Source: Bacteroidales bacterium
GTDB taxonomy: Bacteria > Bacteroidota > Bacteroidia > Bacteroidales > P3
Direction of reading: 5' to 3'
Length of the DNA stretch: 58,849 nt
NCBI GenBank assembly: GCA_030523765.1
Contig: JAUNHX010000011.1
Span: forward strand, 1-58,849
Shown: in pieces, positions 18,657 to 28,032 of the stretch
Layout of the letters: every line of letters starts with the position of its first letter
How positions within the stretch are numbered: position 1 is the first letter of the stretch
The notes under the pieces: model-generated
What the model was told of the DNA's origin: nothing
Database searches by the model: none
The model's input: the letters and a program-made list of their open reading frames with translations, nothing else
Translations under genes and position numbers: made by a program

Positions 18657-21425
18657 TTAATAATCTTTTTTATAATAACGTTCAAAGAAAAGACGATAGG
18701 CCTCTATATCGCGAAGACGATAGAAAGTGGTGTAGTTCTGAGTAGAGATGGGGAAGATAACATAATCTTTAGGATCGTAATCGCTCAGCGGACCTCCTTC
18801 AAGTTGAATATGAGCGTAGTACTTCATTACCTCATCTATATTCTTAAAGCGATGAATAGTAATAAGTTGGGTAGTATCGGTAAACATCATAGGATTCGAT
18901 TTGTAACCCATATTAGCGTACTCTTTGCTATTAAAATCGGCAATTTTGTACTGCAGTTGAGTGGCCACAATCTTTTTATCGTTGATGATGATCATCACAT
19001 AGTGCTGCATATTTTCGCGGAAACGATACTGCTGGCTAGCTACAGGCAACTCCTCCTCCTCAACCTTCTTGAAGTCGGTCGACGAGAGGTTGCTTTCACG
19101 CTGACGGAGGCGGGCCTCATCTTCTGCCGTGATTTCCTCACCACCCGTGTTGTTAGCCAAAGCATCGGCCAACTTGGGATCCTCCTTCAGATAGTCAAGT
19201 TGCTGTTTGGCCAGCAAAGCTATCTGCGAAGTGTCGGGATATCCTCTTACAATGCTGTCGAAGAGCACTATAGCTTGTTCGCGATTGCCCGTTTGCATCG
19301 TGGCCATAGCCTCCCAGTAGCGAAGCTTACCCACCATAGGCTCTTTGTTGTAAAGTTTCATAGCGGCCCTCGATTGGTCGATGACATCGGTATAGCGGCG
19401 ACGACGGAAAAGGTTGTAGATGTTGGCATATTCCTCGTTGGCCCGTTCGTTGCGACGAATCAACTCCAAATAATACTGATCATCGCGAATTAGATTGGCA
19501 TAATCGCCATCGGGAAACCCCATCAGCACCATATCACGATAGTAGTTGGCACTAGGCGTATTGCCCTGTTTGGCATAGATGCGATAAAGCTGATAGAAAG
19601 TCTGCTCAATCTCAGGTGCATCGGGATATTCGGTAGCCATACGGATATAGCACTCTAGCGCCCGATCGGTGTTTTCGATACCGTCATAATAGATATAACC
19701 TGCATTGAGCAAACAAGTAGCAATTTCAGCATACATTGTATCGCGCTGACCTTGACGGGTGGGCATATCTTTCAAATAGTATGCCACATTGTGAGGATTG
19801 GTAGGATCGTTTTTAGCAGCGAGGGCTTTAGCTAGATTGGCTTGGGCAATACTGTCGCGAGTAACACTGTCCATCTCTATGTCGGCCTCCACCTCCTCAT
19901 CCTCTATCATAGCAAGACTTCCTCCCATACCCAGAAGCCCTTTGTTGCTTATAAACCAATAATCCTCCAATGTACGGTTACCCCAACGCTGACGGAAGGT
20001 ATCCTTGCCCTTCTGTACGGTGTTGTGATTATAGAAATACCAATCGCCTTCAAGCGAATACTGCTGCTTAGCAGCATCGGCTTTCAGTTCGGCCAGTAGG
20101 GCCTCCTCTTTGGCTTTTTCTTCGGCTATTTTCACCTCCTCAATCTTCTTCAAGATCATCTCTTCGCGAGCTTTTGGGTCCATATCGGCCAAAGCTATAA
20201 GACTATCATTCAGATCAATCTTGCGGGTAAATTCAACCAATTGTGTAAGCATCGAATGGCGGTCGCGAATCTGATCATAATGGGGATATTCCGAGTTGAT
20301 CACATGCATTGCTGTATCGTAGAACGACTGCGCCTGATCATAGTTTTCGTAAACATCATACAACACATCGGCCATACGGAGTGCCGATTTGGCCTTTTGT
20401 GCAGGATTGTTGGTAGCCGAAGCCACAGAAAGCTTGTAATTGTCGCACGCCTTCTGAGCATCCTTTACACCGAGATACATTTCGCCTTTGGCGTAGTATA
20501 TCTGATCTTTAAACTCCTCGTACTTCTTCTCCTTCAGCATCTTGTCGAGCACTTTCTCCTGTTCGGCTAAATTAGTATGATTCACATCGCTGCAAGAAGC
20601 CATACTGATGCGTGCATTGAAATCAAGCACATAATCGGGACGACAGCTAAGCACCTTCTTGAAATACTTTTGGGCGGTGGGTCGTTTGTCGAGATTCTGA
20701 TAAATCTGGCCCATGATATAGTACAGACGAGCTTTTATCTGTCTATCTTTCGTCTCATCGAGAGCCAACCGAATATACTGCACTGCCTTCTTGTATTTCT
20801 CTTGAGGTAAGGTGCACTCCACCATAGCCAGATAGAGTTTATCGAGGTTCTTGGGATCGAAATCGTTGTTACCATATTCGTTCACCATCAAGTCGAGCAT
20901 CGTCTCGGCATCGATGTACTGCTTTTGTTGTGTTAAGCAGCGAGCCAATAGGATGCGGGCTTCGTCGGCATCGCGACTGCCGTTATATTGCGAAGCAATC
21001 ATACGGCAAGTATTGGCGGCGTCGGCATAATCCTGCTTATAAAATGAGCCATAGGCAGTTAGCAGATAGCATTTCTTCACATAGGGCACATGCTCCTTAC
21101 CTTTTTGGTAGATGCTGTGTTTCTTCACTCCCTTAACACCCTTTTCTATAGCGCGATCCATTTGTTGGTTCACACCCATAGCTTGTTCGCGAGTGCCTAG
21201 TTTATAAACAGGCAGAATCTGAGTGAAATCGTCGGAACTCTTTTTGGCCAGTTCCTCCTTACCCATGCGGAGACTCTTGTTGCCGTTCCACCAAACGTTA
21301 TAATGGCAATTGATGTTGTGGTACTGAATATTAGCCCATTTGGCCTTCTGAGTGGAACATCCACTGAGGGTTAGTAAAGTGGCTGCAGCCACCATAGGGA
21401 TAATATGTTTCAGTTTACATCGCAT
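18657..21425 (-). CDS. PorW/SprE-like TPR lipoprotein
   Basis: A 922-residue lipoprotein. The signal peptide ends in the lipobox LSGC with lipidated Cys23. It then has the family start WANIQYHNINCHYNVWWNGNKSL, as in SprE (gliding) and PorW (type IX secretion). Multiple TPR helical pairs cover about residues 120-420 and 590-760, with a charged coiled-coil segment near 430-460 (EEVKIAEEKAKEEALLAEL). Relatives support the type IX secretion machinery from the periplasm. No por/gld core genes are in the window, so a working T9SS cannot be shown. It is the first gene of a PorW-bactofilin-AtpZ operon, an order seen in other Bacteroidota. Confidence 0.8.
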   Translation of the reverse strand: MRCKLKHIIPMVAAATLLTLSGCSTQKAKWANIQYHNINCHYNVWWNGNKSLRMGKEELAKKSSDDFTQILPVYKLGTREQAMGVNQQMDRAIEKGVKGVKKHSIYQKGKEHVPYVKKCYLLTAYGSFYKQDYADAANTCRMIASQYNGSRDADEARILLARCLTQQKQYIDAETMLDLMVNEYGNNDFDPKNLDKLYLAMVECTLPQEKYKKAVQYIRLALDETKDRQIKARLYYIMGQIYQNLDKRPTAQKYFKKVLSCRPDYVLDFNARISMASCSDVNHTNLAEQEKVLDKMLKEKKYEEFKDQIYYAKGEMYLGVKDAQKACDNYKLSVASATNNPAQKAKSALRMADVLYDVYENYDQAQSFYDTAMHVINSEYPHYDQIRDRHSMLTQLVEFTRKIDLNDSLIALADMDPKAREEMILKKIEEVKIAEEKAKEEALLAELKADAAKQQYSLEGDWYFYNHNTVQKGKDTFRQRWGNRTLEDYWFISNKGLLGMGGSLAMIEDEEVEADIEMDSVTRDSIAQANLAKALAAKNDPTNPHNVAYYLKDMPTRQGQRDTMYAEIATCLLNAGYIYYDGIENTDRALECYIRMATEYPDAPEIEQTFYQLYRIYAKQGNTPSANYYRDMVLMGFPDGDYANLIRDDQYYLELIRRNERANEEYANIYNLFRRRRYTDVIDQSRAAMKLYNKEPMVGKLRYWEAMATMQTGNREQAIVLFDSIVRGYPDTSQIALLAKQQLDYLKEDPKLADALANNTGGEEITAEDEARLRQRESNLSSTDFKKVEEEELPVASQQYRFRENMQHYVMIIINDKKIVATQLQYKIADFNSKEYANMGYKSNPMMFTDTTQLITIHRFKNIDEVMKYYAHIQLEGGPLSDYDPKDYVIFPISTQNYTTFYRLRDIEAYRLFFERYYKKDY

Positions 21426-21466
21426 TGCTAATTATAACGGAATACTATATATTTTATTGTAAATAG

Positions 21467-22567
21467 TTACACGTTGAAACGGAAGTGCATAATATCGCCG
21501 TCCTGAACAACATAATCTTTGCCTTCGACAGCGATTTTACCCATTTCGCGACATTTGGCTTCGCTACCCAACGACACATAGTCGTCGTATTTGATTACCT
21601 CAGCGCGGATAAAGCCACGCTCGAAGTCGCTATGGATAATGCCTGCAGTTTGAGGCGCTTTCATTCCCTTCTTAAAGGTCCAAGCGCGACATTCTTTGGG
21701 TCCAGCAGTAAGGAAGGTTTGTAGGTTGAGCAGTTTATAGGCTGCTTTGATGAGTCGATTTACGCCCGACTCCTTCAACCCCAGATCTTCCAAAAACATC
21801 TGCTTCTCTTCGTAGGTTTCCAATTCGGCAATATCGGCTTCAATACCAGCACCAATCACCAGCACCTCAGCCTCTTCGTCCTTCACTGCCTCTTTCACCG
21901 CATCGACATACTTGTTTCCATTCACCACCGATGCTTCATCAACATTGCAAACATAAAGGATTGGTTTGGCTGTAAGCAACATTAAATCCTTAGCCGCTTC
22001 TAGCTGTGTTTCATCGAGTTTTACCACACGGGCACTTTTCCCCGAAAGGAGAGCCTCACGGTAAAGATCCATCACCTCAACCAGTTTCTTGGCTTTCTGA
22101 TCGCCACCAGTACGGGCTTTCTTTTCCTCTTTAGCGTAGCGGTTCTCGATGGTTTCGAGATCTTTAAACTGCAGCTCCAAATCGATAGTTTGTTTGTCGC
22201 GTATAGGATCGACGCTACCGTCAACGTGGGTTACGTTATCATCATCGAAACAGCGCAGCACGTGGATAATAGCATCAGTAGTACGGATGTCGCCCAAGAA
22301 TTTGTTACCCAAACCCTCGCCTTTAGAGGCACCCTTCACCAAACCAGCAATATCGACGATTTCGACAGTAGCGGGAACCACGCTAGCGGGATGTTCTATT
22401 TCTACTAGTTTGGCCAAACGTTCGTCGGGAACAGTGATCACACCAACATTAGGTTCGATGGTGCAGAAGGGGAAGTTGGCTGCCTGTGCTTTGGCGTTGC
22501 TCAGACAGTTGAAGAGAGTTGATTTGCCAACATTAGGCAATCCTACAATACCGCATTGAAGTGACAT
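21467..22567 (-). CDS. ychF: Redox-regulated ATPase YchF (Obg-family)
   Basis: A 366-residue P-loop protein of the Obg/HflX class. It starts MSLQCGIVGLPNVGKSTLFN with Walker A GLPNVGKST. The switch and G3 region is DIAGLVKGASKGEGLGNKFL, the NKxD motif is altered to NVDE (YVCNVDEAS) as in ATP-preferring YchF, and a C-terminal TGS domain (about residues 280-364) ends with HFRFNV. YchF/OLA1 associates with ribosomes and stress responses. It is 41 bases downstream of nothing in particular and appears monocistronic or part of the long minus-strand run. Confidence 0.95.
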   Translation of the reverse strand: MSLQCGIVGLPNVGKSTLFNCLSNAKAQAANFPFCTIEPNVGVITVPDERLAKLVEIEHPASVVPATVEIVDIAGLVKGASKGEGLGNKFLGDIRTTDAIIHVLRCFDDDNVTHVDGSVDPIRDKQTIDLELQFKDLETIENRYAKEEKKARTGGDQKAKKLVEVMDLYREALLSGKSARVVKLDETQLEAAKDLMLLTAKPILYVCNVDEASVVNGNKYVDAVKEAVKDEEAEVLVIGAGIEADIAELETYEEKQMFLEDLGLKESGVNRLIKAAYKLLNLQTFLTAGPKECRAWTFKKGMKAPQTAGIIHSDFERGFIRAEVIKYDDYVSLGSEAKCREMGKIAVEGKDYVVQDGDIMHFRFNV

Positions 22568-22614
22568 ATCTTTATTTTTCTTTTATTTGTTTCGTTTAAA
22601 ACTGATTATTTTAT

Positions 22615-23799
22615 TTAGTGGACAATGTAGCTGTCGTCATCGATTAATCCGCCGTACAGCTTTTCGGCTCTCGGATCGTTAGATTCCTGATGGTGCGATG
22701 AGCGGTTAGCCTCAACCTGATACCTACTGTTCGACGTGCTACCCGTCTTTTTGTGTTTGCTATTGTTGTTGCTTTTAGGTGTAGTCTTTTGATGGTTAGT
22801 GTTGCTCTTCTTGTGGCTCTTTCTTACTATCGACTTCGAAGGCTTCGAAGCGGGAGGATTAGAAGTGGTAACTGTTGTCGGTTCGGGTTTGGCTCGTAGG
22901 GCCAAATGTCCCGCATCCTTGTTGCTCCATCGGTGGGGCTGAGTATATTGGCGTTTCTCACTTCGCCCATTGCCCTGATAGTTGGTGGTACGTAGCGTAA
23001 GATGGAAGCAAGCCTGATGGCGTTCGTGTTTCACATATATCAATCCTTCGTGCCGCAACTCATAAAGGGTAAGAGCCAACATGGGTTTTAGGAAATACTC
23101 CATCGCATAGTTGCCGTCGTCGGTAAGGAATCGAGTATAGGAGATGTCGACAGTAGTGCCGAAAATATGGCACGACGAATCGCTAGCATTACGGTTTCTC
23201 CGACGAAGTTTTTCTACATCTTGGTTGCTACGTAAGGCACTGGTAATGATGGGACGTACATGCTGGTAATCGGGATAATGCTCTTTCATCACTTCTTGGA
23301 AACGTTCGCCAATCATCTCCATTAGCACAACTGCTTCGGGTACCAAGTAGGGTTTGGAGAAATACATAGTGTCGACCACATAAAGCTCGTTGCTACCTAT
23401 ACGAAGCAGTTCCTTGCAGCCATCCAAATCGGTTACCGATTCAGGATTCTTCAATCCGTTGTTTACGGCAGCTATCCGCTGGGTAGCGTTGGTATCGCAA
23501 AACAGTTCGGCATAGGAGAGAGCATTGAGATTCAATTGGGGAATCTCCGAACGTTGCAGTCGAACTCGTTCCACCGAACCATACTCCTGATGATGGATAC
23601 CAATCTTGGCTTCGATAGGATCGAGCAGCGACACCTTCTGTGCCGACCGTCCGTCGCGGTGTTGGAACCCATAAATAGCTCCAGCGCCTAGCAGCACCAC
23701 CAATAGGGTTGTCGCCATAGATAGCGAGAAATGAGGTCGCTGTTGTCGATTCTCTTTGCGTTTTTTAGGCGAGATGGGGTTATTGGGGCGGAACTGCAT
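22615..23799 (-). CDS. DUF5715 family protein, M15-peptidase-like core
   Basis: A 394-residue protein with an N-terminal basic cytoplasmic stretch and one membrane helix (about residues 28-46), so the rest is periplasmic. The core (about 120-275) contains ITSALRSNQDVEKLRRRN, SSCHIFGTTVDISY and ACFHLTLR. This spacing of His, Asp and a final His resembles the zinc site of M15-type D-Ala-D-Ala peptidases, which is why a peptidoglycan role is plausible but unproven. The C-terminal 110 residues are low-complexity, rich in K, S, N and H. It shares a direction with the HAD and GT2 genes upstream, 26 bases after the HAD stop. Confidence 0.72.
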   Translation of the reverse strand: MQFRPNNPISPKKRKENRQQRPHFSLSMATTLLVVLLGAGAIYGFQHRDGRSAQKVSLLDPIEAKIGIHHQEYGSVERVRLQRSEIPQLNLNALSYAELFCDTNATQRIAAVNNGLKNPESVTDLDGCKELLRIGSNELYVVDTMYFSKPYLVPEAVVLMEMIGERFQEVMKEHYPDYQHVRPIITSALRSNQDVEKLRRRNRNASDSSCHIFGTTVDISYTRFLTDDGNYAMEYFLKPMLALTLYELRHEGLIYVKHERHQACFHLTLRTTNYQGNGRSEKRQYTQPHRWSNKDAGHLALRAKPEPTTVTTSNPPASKPSKSIVRKSHKKSNTNHQKTTPKSNNNSKHKKTGSTSNSRYQVEANRSSHHQESNDPRAEKLYGGLIDDDSYIVH

Positions 23800-23825
23800 A
23801 TGGATGTAATACTAGCTTTATTTCT

Positions 23826-24389
23826 TTAAAGTGAATGGGCAAAATCGAGAAGGGTAGGGTAGTAGCGATCCACCAAATGGGCATCGCTATGGGCAATCTG
23901 AGTTTCGTCGCTTACCAAAACGGTAGTCATTCCAGCCCTACGGCCAAACAGCATATCGCTTCGGCTGTCGCCCACCATAATGCTGTGCTTCAAACTGATA
24001 TCGGGAAAATCGCGATGGGCTTGAAGAGCCATACCGATATTGGGTTTGCGGTTAAAAGAGTGGTCCGACTTGAGGTTGGGGCAGAAATAAACTTTGTCGA
24101 TCTTTCCTCCCGCCTGTTCTACTTGATGGAGGAAGGGGCGATGGATAGCCTCCAAATCCTGCACCGACATCAGTCCTTTGCCAATACCCTGTTGGTTGGT
24201 AACGATAAAAAGGTGATTGAAACGCTGCGAAAGCAAAGCCAAAGCCTCGAGGGTACCATCAATCAGTTCAAACTCATCGGGACGTTTCACGTAGTCGTCT
24301 ATCAGTCGTACATTGAGGGTGCCGTCGCGATCTAGGAAGAGGGCGCTATCGGGACAAGGGGCAATGCTGCAGAGGGAACGGTGTTTCAT
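23826..24389 (-). CDS. HAD-IIIA phosphatase, GmhB/histidinol-phosphatase-like
   Basis: A 187-residue HAD-superfamily phosphatase. The nucleophile motif is FLDRDGTLN (Asp20, Asp22), motif II includes VTNQQGIGKG and motif III/IV is RKPNIGM...MVGDSRSDM. These match the D-glycero-D-manno-heptose-1,7-bisphosphate 7-phosphatase (GmhB) and histidinol-phosphatase subfamily. The zinc loop that usually reads C-x-H...C-x-C is reduced to CPNLKSDHSFNRKP, with one Cys and one His, so zinc binding is doubtful. It starts 2 bases after the GT2 stop, so it is coupled to a glycosyltransferase, which suits envelope sugar metabolism. Confidence 0.8.
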   Translation of the reverse strand: MKHRSLCSIAPCPDSALFLDRDGTLNVRLIDDYVKRPDEFELIDGTLEALALLSQRFNHLFIVTNQQGIGKGLMSVQDLEAIHRPFLHQVEQAGGKIDKVYFCPNLKSDHSFNRKPNIGMALQAHRDFPDISLKHSIMVGDSRSDMLFGRRAGMTTVLVSDETQIAHSDAHLVDRYYPTLLDFAHSL

Positions 24390-24391
24390 TA

Positions 24392-25336
24392 CTATTCTTT
24401 ATCGAGCAGTTCTTTTTCAATCAGATACTGGTTGCGGGTAGTAGAGTTGCGGCACACGAGCTCGCTGATGAAACCAGCCAAGAAGAGAATCGTACCAATT
24501 ATCATGAAGAAGAGTGCCAGATAGAACCAAACGCTGTTGGTAAGCCAGATGTGGCCACATAGTTTTTGGATAACCACCACCACGAAGGCAACAAAACCCA
24601 GCAAGAAACTGGCCGTACCTATAAGACCAAAGAAATGCATGGGTTGCTTGCCAAACTTGGAGATGAACATGATGCTCATCAGGTCGAGATAACCGTTAAT
24701 GAAACGATCCAATCCAAATTTGGTAACACCATACTGGCGTTTGCGATGCTGCACCACTTTCTCGCCAATATTAGAGAATCCGGCCCATTTGGCAATGACT
24801 GGGATATAGCGGTGCATTTCGCCGTACACCTCGATGCTTTTCACCACATCGTGACGATAAGCCTTGAGTCCGCAGTTAAAATCGTGAAGATAGATGCCGC
24901 TCATTTTTCGAGTTGTCCAATTAAAGAACTTGGAGGGAATATTTTTGGCCAACTTGGAATCGTAGCGAACTTTCTTCCAACCCGATACCAGGTCGTATCC
25001 CTCTTCTTTGATCATACGATACAGTTCGGGGACTTCATCAGGACTGTCCTGAAGGTCGGCATCCATCGTAATCACCACATCGCCTTGAGTGTGACTGAAC
25101 CCTACATTGAGGGCAGCGCTCTTACCGTAGTTGCGGCGGAATTTGATGCCTTTGTAGCACGGATTCTTCTTACGCAAATCCTCAATAACCTGCCACGATT
25201 TATCTTTCGAACCATCGTCAACCATAATCACTTCGTAGCTGAAATGATTTTCATCCATCACGCGGTCTATCCATTCTGCCAAATGAGGCAGCGACTCATC
25301 CTCATTAAAGAGGGGAACAACAATCGATATATCCAT
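24392..25336 (-). CDS. GT2 glycosyltransferase, DPM1/GtrB-like, membrane-bound
   Basis: A 314-residue family-2 glycosyltransferase. The N-terminal GT-A domain (about 1-225) starts MDISIVVPLFNEDESLPHL, has the nucleotide-binding VDDGSKDKSW and the metal-binding DADLQDSPDE, and contains the RKRQYGVTKFG segment typical of polyprenyl-phosphate sugar transferases. Two membrane helices follow (about 233-258 and 268-292). Such enzymes load a sugar onto undecaprenyl phosphate at the inner membrane. It is transcribed from a TATCTTTG promoter and co-expressed with the HAD phosphatase. Confidence 0.88.
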   Translation of the reverse strand: MDISIVVPLFNEDESLPHLAEWIDRVMDENHFSYEVIMVDDGSKDKSWQVIEDLRKKNPCYKGIKFRRNYGKSAALNVGFSHTQGDVVITMDADLQDSPDEVPELYRMIKEEGYDLVSGWKKVRYDSKLAKNIPSKFFNWTTRKMSGIYLHDFNCGLKAYRHDVVKSIEVYGEMHRYIPVIAKWAGFSNIGEKVVQHRKRQYGVTKFGLDRFINGYLDLMSIMFISKFGKQPMHFFGLIGTASFLLGFVAFVVVVIQKLCGHIWLTNSVWFYLALFFMIIGTILFLAGFISELVCRNSTTRNQYLIEKELLDKE

Positions 25337-25450
25337 TTATATTTTCGTTATTTACTCTTAATTATAATAAAACACTCAACGCACCAAACAAACCGTAGGC
25401 GGTTGATTCTTATTGTCGTAACGTCGGGCACTTCTCGATGTTCGACACTG

Positions 25451-25458
25451 CAAAGATA
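25451..25458 (-). promoter_or_regulatory. -7 element TATCTTTG for the GT2-HAD operon
   Basis: TATCTTTGCAG on the minus strand, about 115 bases upstream of the GT2 ATG at 25336. Confidence 0.65.
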
Positions 25459-26083
25459 GTAAAAAAAAATGAATTGTTGCTGCAACCCTATATTTGTTAC
25501 AAACAAGTTTATTAACAATTGGTATTCATCGTAGGGTTCTTGAATGGGTTTATTATCTTGTAGAAGATTGAAAATAAGAGTTGTTAGGTTGGTTTTGACG
25601 ATTTGAACAACAAAGAGGTGTGGGGAGAATAACTGTTGAAAAAAAGATTATCCCTTCTTCTTTTTAACTTTTTGGCTATTATTTATTCTGATACTCATTT
25701 TTTGAACTCATCATTATTTATTGTTTATGAATATTTAACAGAATAATATTTCATCAAAGTTTCAAATGAATCGGGTTGATGTTTTTTTAGCCCTTTTTTT
25801 ATTCAAAATAGGTCGAATTCAAGATACTGCTCGGAAAGGAAGAAGTTCGATAATATGACGATTACATTCCCTAGGCATTCCCTTAGTAAAAGGTTAGAGT
25901 TAAGTTATACTTACATTACACTTACATCAGACTTAGGTTAGCCTTATTTTTGTGTTTTTTGGATATAAAAACATGCTTTTAGAATGACTCTATTTTGGGG
26001 ATAAATAATATATTCGTTATGATTAATTAACATATTGATTTTGGAATAACAGAAAACACTTTTGGTCGATTCAAGATGGGAAT
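25459..26083. other. Long AT-rich intergenic region
   Basis: More than 600 bases without a credible reading frame on either strand. It holds long T and A runs and a short stretch of loosely repeated CTTACAT/CTTAGG units near 25880-25945. I recognise no RNA gene, mobile-element end or attachment site here. Confidence 0.45.
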
Positions 26084-26113
26084 AAAAAAGCCTTCAAAAA
26101 GAATTTTGAAGAC
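26084..26113 (-). terminator. Terminator of tRNA-Glu
   Basis: On the minus strand the arms GTCTTCAAAA and TTTTGAAGGC (one G-U pair) are followed by TTTTTT. It starts six bases past the tRNA CCA end. Confidence 0.8.
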
Positions 26114-26118
26114 TTGTT

Positions 26119-26196
26119 TGGTACCACATAGGGGATTCGAACCCCTGATCTCGACAGTGAGAGTGTCGTGTCCTGGACCAGCTAGACGAATGTGGC
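26119..26196 (-). tRNA. tRNA-Glu(CTC)
   Basis: The 78-base gene, CCA encoded, folds as a full cloverleaf. Acceptor arms are GCCACAT and ATGTGGT, with a G1-U72 wobble. The D arm begins GTCTAGC. The anticodon stem is CGACA/TGTCG with loop CTCTCAC, giving anticodon CTC. The T arm is AGGGG-TTCGAAT-CCCCT and the discriminator is A. The TTCGTCTAG start is shared with bacterial tRNA-Glu. It reads GAG codons only, so a separate tRNA-Glu(TTC) must exist elsewhere. Confidence 0.95.
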
Positions 26197-26231
26197 ATTT
26201 TCAGGGATTTCATATCTCTCGAAATCGGGTG

Positions 26232-26260
26232 CAAAAGTAGCAACTTTTTTCGAATTACAA
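26232..26260 (-). promoter_or_regulatory. Promoter of tRNA-Glu
   Basis: On the minus strand TTG (26260-26258) and TACTTTTG (26239-26232) are separated by 18 bases, matching the Bacteroidota promoter. The tRNA begins 36 bases downstream. Confidence 0.65.
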
Positions 26261-26508
26261 GTGTTTTTCGTCAAAAATATTTTCTTTTTTTGATATTTCG
26301 CTGAGATTCATGGGTCTTATAATTGAATATTTTTTATTGCTGTGTAGGTTTCAAGGAAACAAAAAGTGGTTTTAAAGGGTGAAAAAATGAAAAATAGAAT
26401 CTTCTTTTCTTCTTTTTCATGGCTATAACAAGTAGCATTAGAGTCTTTTCGTCAGCCTTCGTGAAGAGTGGATCTGTTAATTTTTTTCGCAAGTAAGAAA
26501 AAAAATCC

Positions 26509-26516
26509 TATCTTTG
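26509..26516 (+). promoter_or_regulatory. -7 element TATCTTTG for lpdA
   Basis: TATCTTTGCAG about 103 bases before the lpdA ATG, preceded by a T-rich -33 region. Confidence 0.7.
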
Positions 26517-26618
26517 CAGATGCTATTGTAATCGCTGTGTTCGATTGCAATGGTTGTTGCGCACTGATAGTGAGCACAAAAAAATGTAAGTTTAATATAG
26601 TATATATATATCAAAAGA

Positions 26619-28010
26619 ATGAAATACGACATAATTGTTATCGGTAGCGGCCCCGGAGGCTATGTGGCTGCCGTGAAAGGTGCCCAGATGGGTAAAAAAA
26701 CTGCTGTGGTGGAACGCGAGAACCTTGGAGGCATCTGCCTCAACTGGGGTTGCATTCCTACTAAAGCGCTGATGAAGAGTGCTCAGGTTTACAACTATAT
26801 CAATCATAGCGCTAACTATGGTGTTCAGGCTCAGGGTGCTGAGGCCGACCTTCCTGCTATGGTACAACGCAGTCGTGGTGTGGCCGAAACTATGAGCAAG
26901 GGCGTTCAGTTCTTGCTTAAGAAGAACAATGTCGACATTTTAATGGGAACAGGCAAAGTGATGCCCAACCATAAGGTAAGCGTAACCGATGCCGATGGGA
27001 ATGTGGCTGAATATGAGGCCGATCATATCATTATTGCTACGGGTGCCCGCAGTCGCAATCTTCCCAATATGCCGCAAGATGGTGAGCATATTATTGGCTA
27101 TCGTCAGGCTTTGATGTTGCCCAAGAAACCGGCCTCGATGGTGGTGGTTGGATCGGGCGCTATTGGAAGCGAGTTTGCTTTCTTCTATCAGAGCATCGGT
27201 GTTCAAGTTACCCTCGTCGAGTTTATGCCTACAATCCTCCCCAACGAGGATGAGGACACTTCGGCTCAGATGGCCCGTAGCTTCAAGAAGATGGGCATGA
27301 AGGTAATGATGAGCGCTAGCGTAGAGAAGGTTGATATTGATGGCGATATCTGTCATGTTCATATCAAAGACAAGAAGGGCAACGAGGTTATCGTGGATAG
27401 CGAAATCGTCCTTTCGGCTGTGGGTGTTATCACCAATCTCGAAAACTTGGGTCTCGAAGAAACGGGTATCGCTTTCGAGCGCGGCAAGATTGGTGTCGAC
27501 GATTACTATTGCACCAATGTTCCTGGCTATTATGCTATTGGCGATGTGGTTCACGGCCCCGCTTTGGCTCATGTGGCTAGCGCTGAAGCTATTTGCTGTG
27601 TAGAGCATATCTGTGGTGGAAACCCCGAAAAGGTGAACTACAGCAATATTCCCGGATGCACTTATACTACTCCCGAAGTGGCTAGCGTAGGTCTTACCGA
27701 GAAGAAAGCCCTCGAAGCAGGCAAAGAGATTCTGGTGGGTAAATTCTTCTTCAAAGCTAGCGGCAAAGCTACCGCTGCTGGCAGCACCGATGGTTTTGTG
27801 AAGATGATTATCGATAAGAACAGCGACGAGATTTTGGGTGCTCACCTCTGTGGCGACAACGTAACGGAGATGATTGCAGGATTGGTATCGGCTCGCCAAA
27901 ACGGATTGACGGCCCATCAAGTGGCTGCTTCCATCCATCCTCACCCCACGATGAGCGAAGCTATCATGGAGGCTATCGAGGCAGCTTATGGAAAAGCTAT
28001 CCACGGATAG
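26619..28010 (+). CDS. lpdA: Dihydrolipoyl dehydrogenase
   Basis: A 463-residue FAD flavoprotein that reoxidises dihydrolipoamide with NAD+ in 2-oxoacid dehydrogenase or glycine cleavage complexes. The N-terminal FAD motif is IGSGPGGYVAA, the redox disulfide is Cys40/Cys45 in GGICLNWGCIPTK, the NAD-binding motif is VVGSGAIGSEFA, and the C-terminal HPHPTMSEA carries the catalytic His-Glu pair donated to the partner subunit. No lipoyl domain is fused to it and no E1/E2 genes are adjacent. Since gcvP is also in the window (55874-58720), it may serve as the L-protein of glycine cleavage. Confidence 0.95.
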   Translation: MKYDIIVIGSGPGGYVAAVKGAQMGKKTAVVERENLGGICLNWGCIPTKALMKSAQVYNYINHSANYGVQAQGAEADLPAMVQRSRGVAETMSKGVQFLLKKNNVDILMGTGKVMPNHKVSVTDADGNVAEYEADHIIIATGARSRNLPNMPQDGEHIIGYRQALMLPKKPASMVVVGSGAIGSEFAFFYQSIGVQVTLVEFMPTILPNEDEDTSAQMARSFKKMGMKVMMSASVEKVDIDGDICHVHIKDKKGNEVIVDSEIVLSAVGVITNLENLGLEETGIAFERGKIGVDDYYCTNVPGYYAIGDVVHGPALAHVASAEAICCVEHICGGNPEKVNYSNIPGCTYTTPEVASVGLTEKKALEAGKEILVGKFFFKASGKATAAGSTDGFVKMIIDKNSDEILGAHLCGDNVTEMIAGLVSARQNGLTAHQVAASIHPHPTMSEAIMEAIEAAYGKAIHG

Positions 28011-28032
28011 TTCTTTTATGATAAACCAACCA

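Noticed and set aside
25880-25945. Loose CTTACAT/CTTAGG repeats in the intergenic region as a mobile-element end
   Set aside because: The units are short and irregular, with no inverted partner, target duplication or transposase nearby.
26940-28004. Long minus-strand reading frame opposite lpdA (354 codons)
   Set aside because: It is an antisense shadow of a clearly identified flavoprotein gene.
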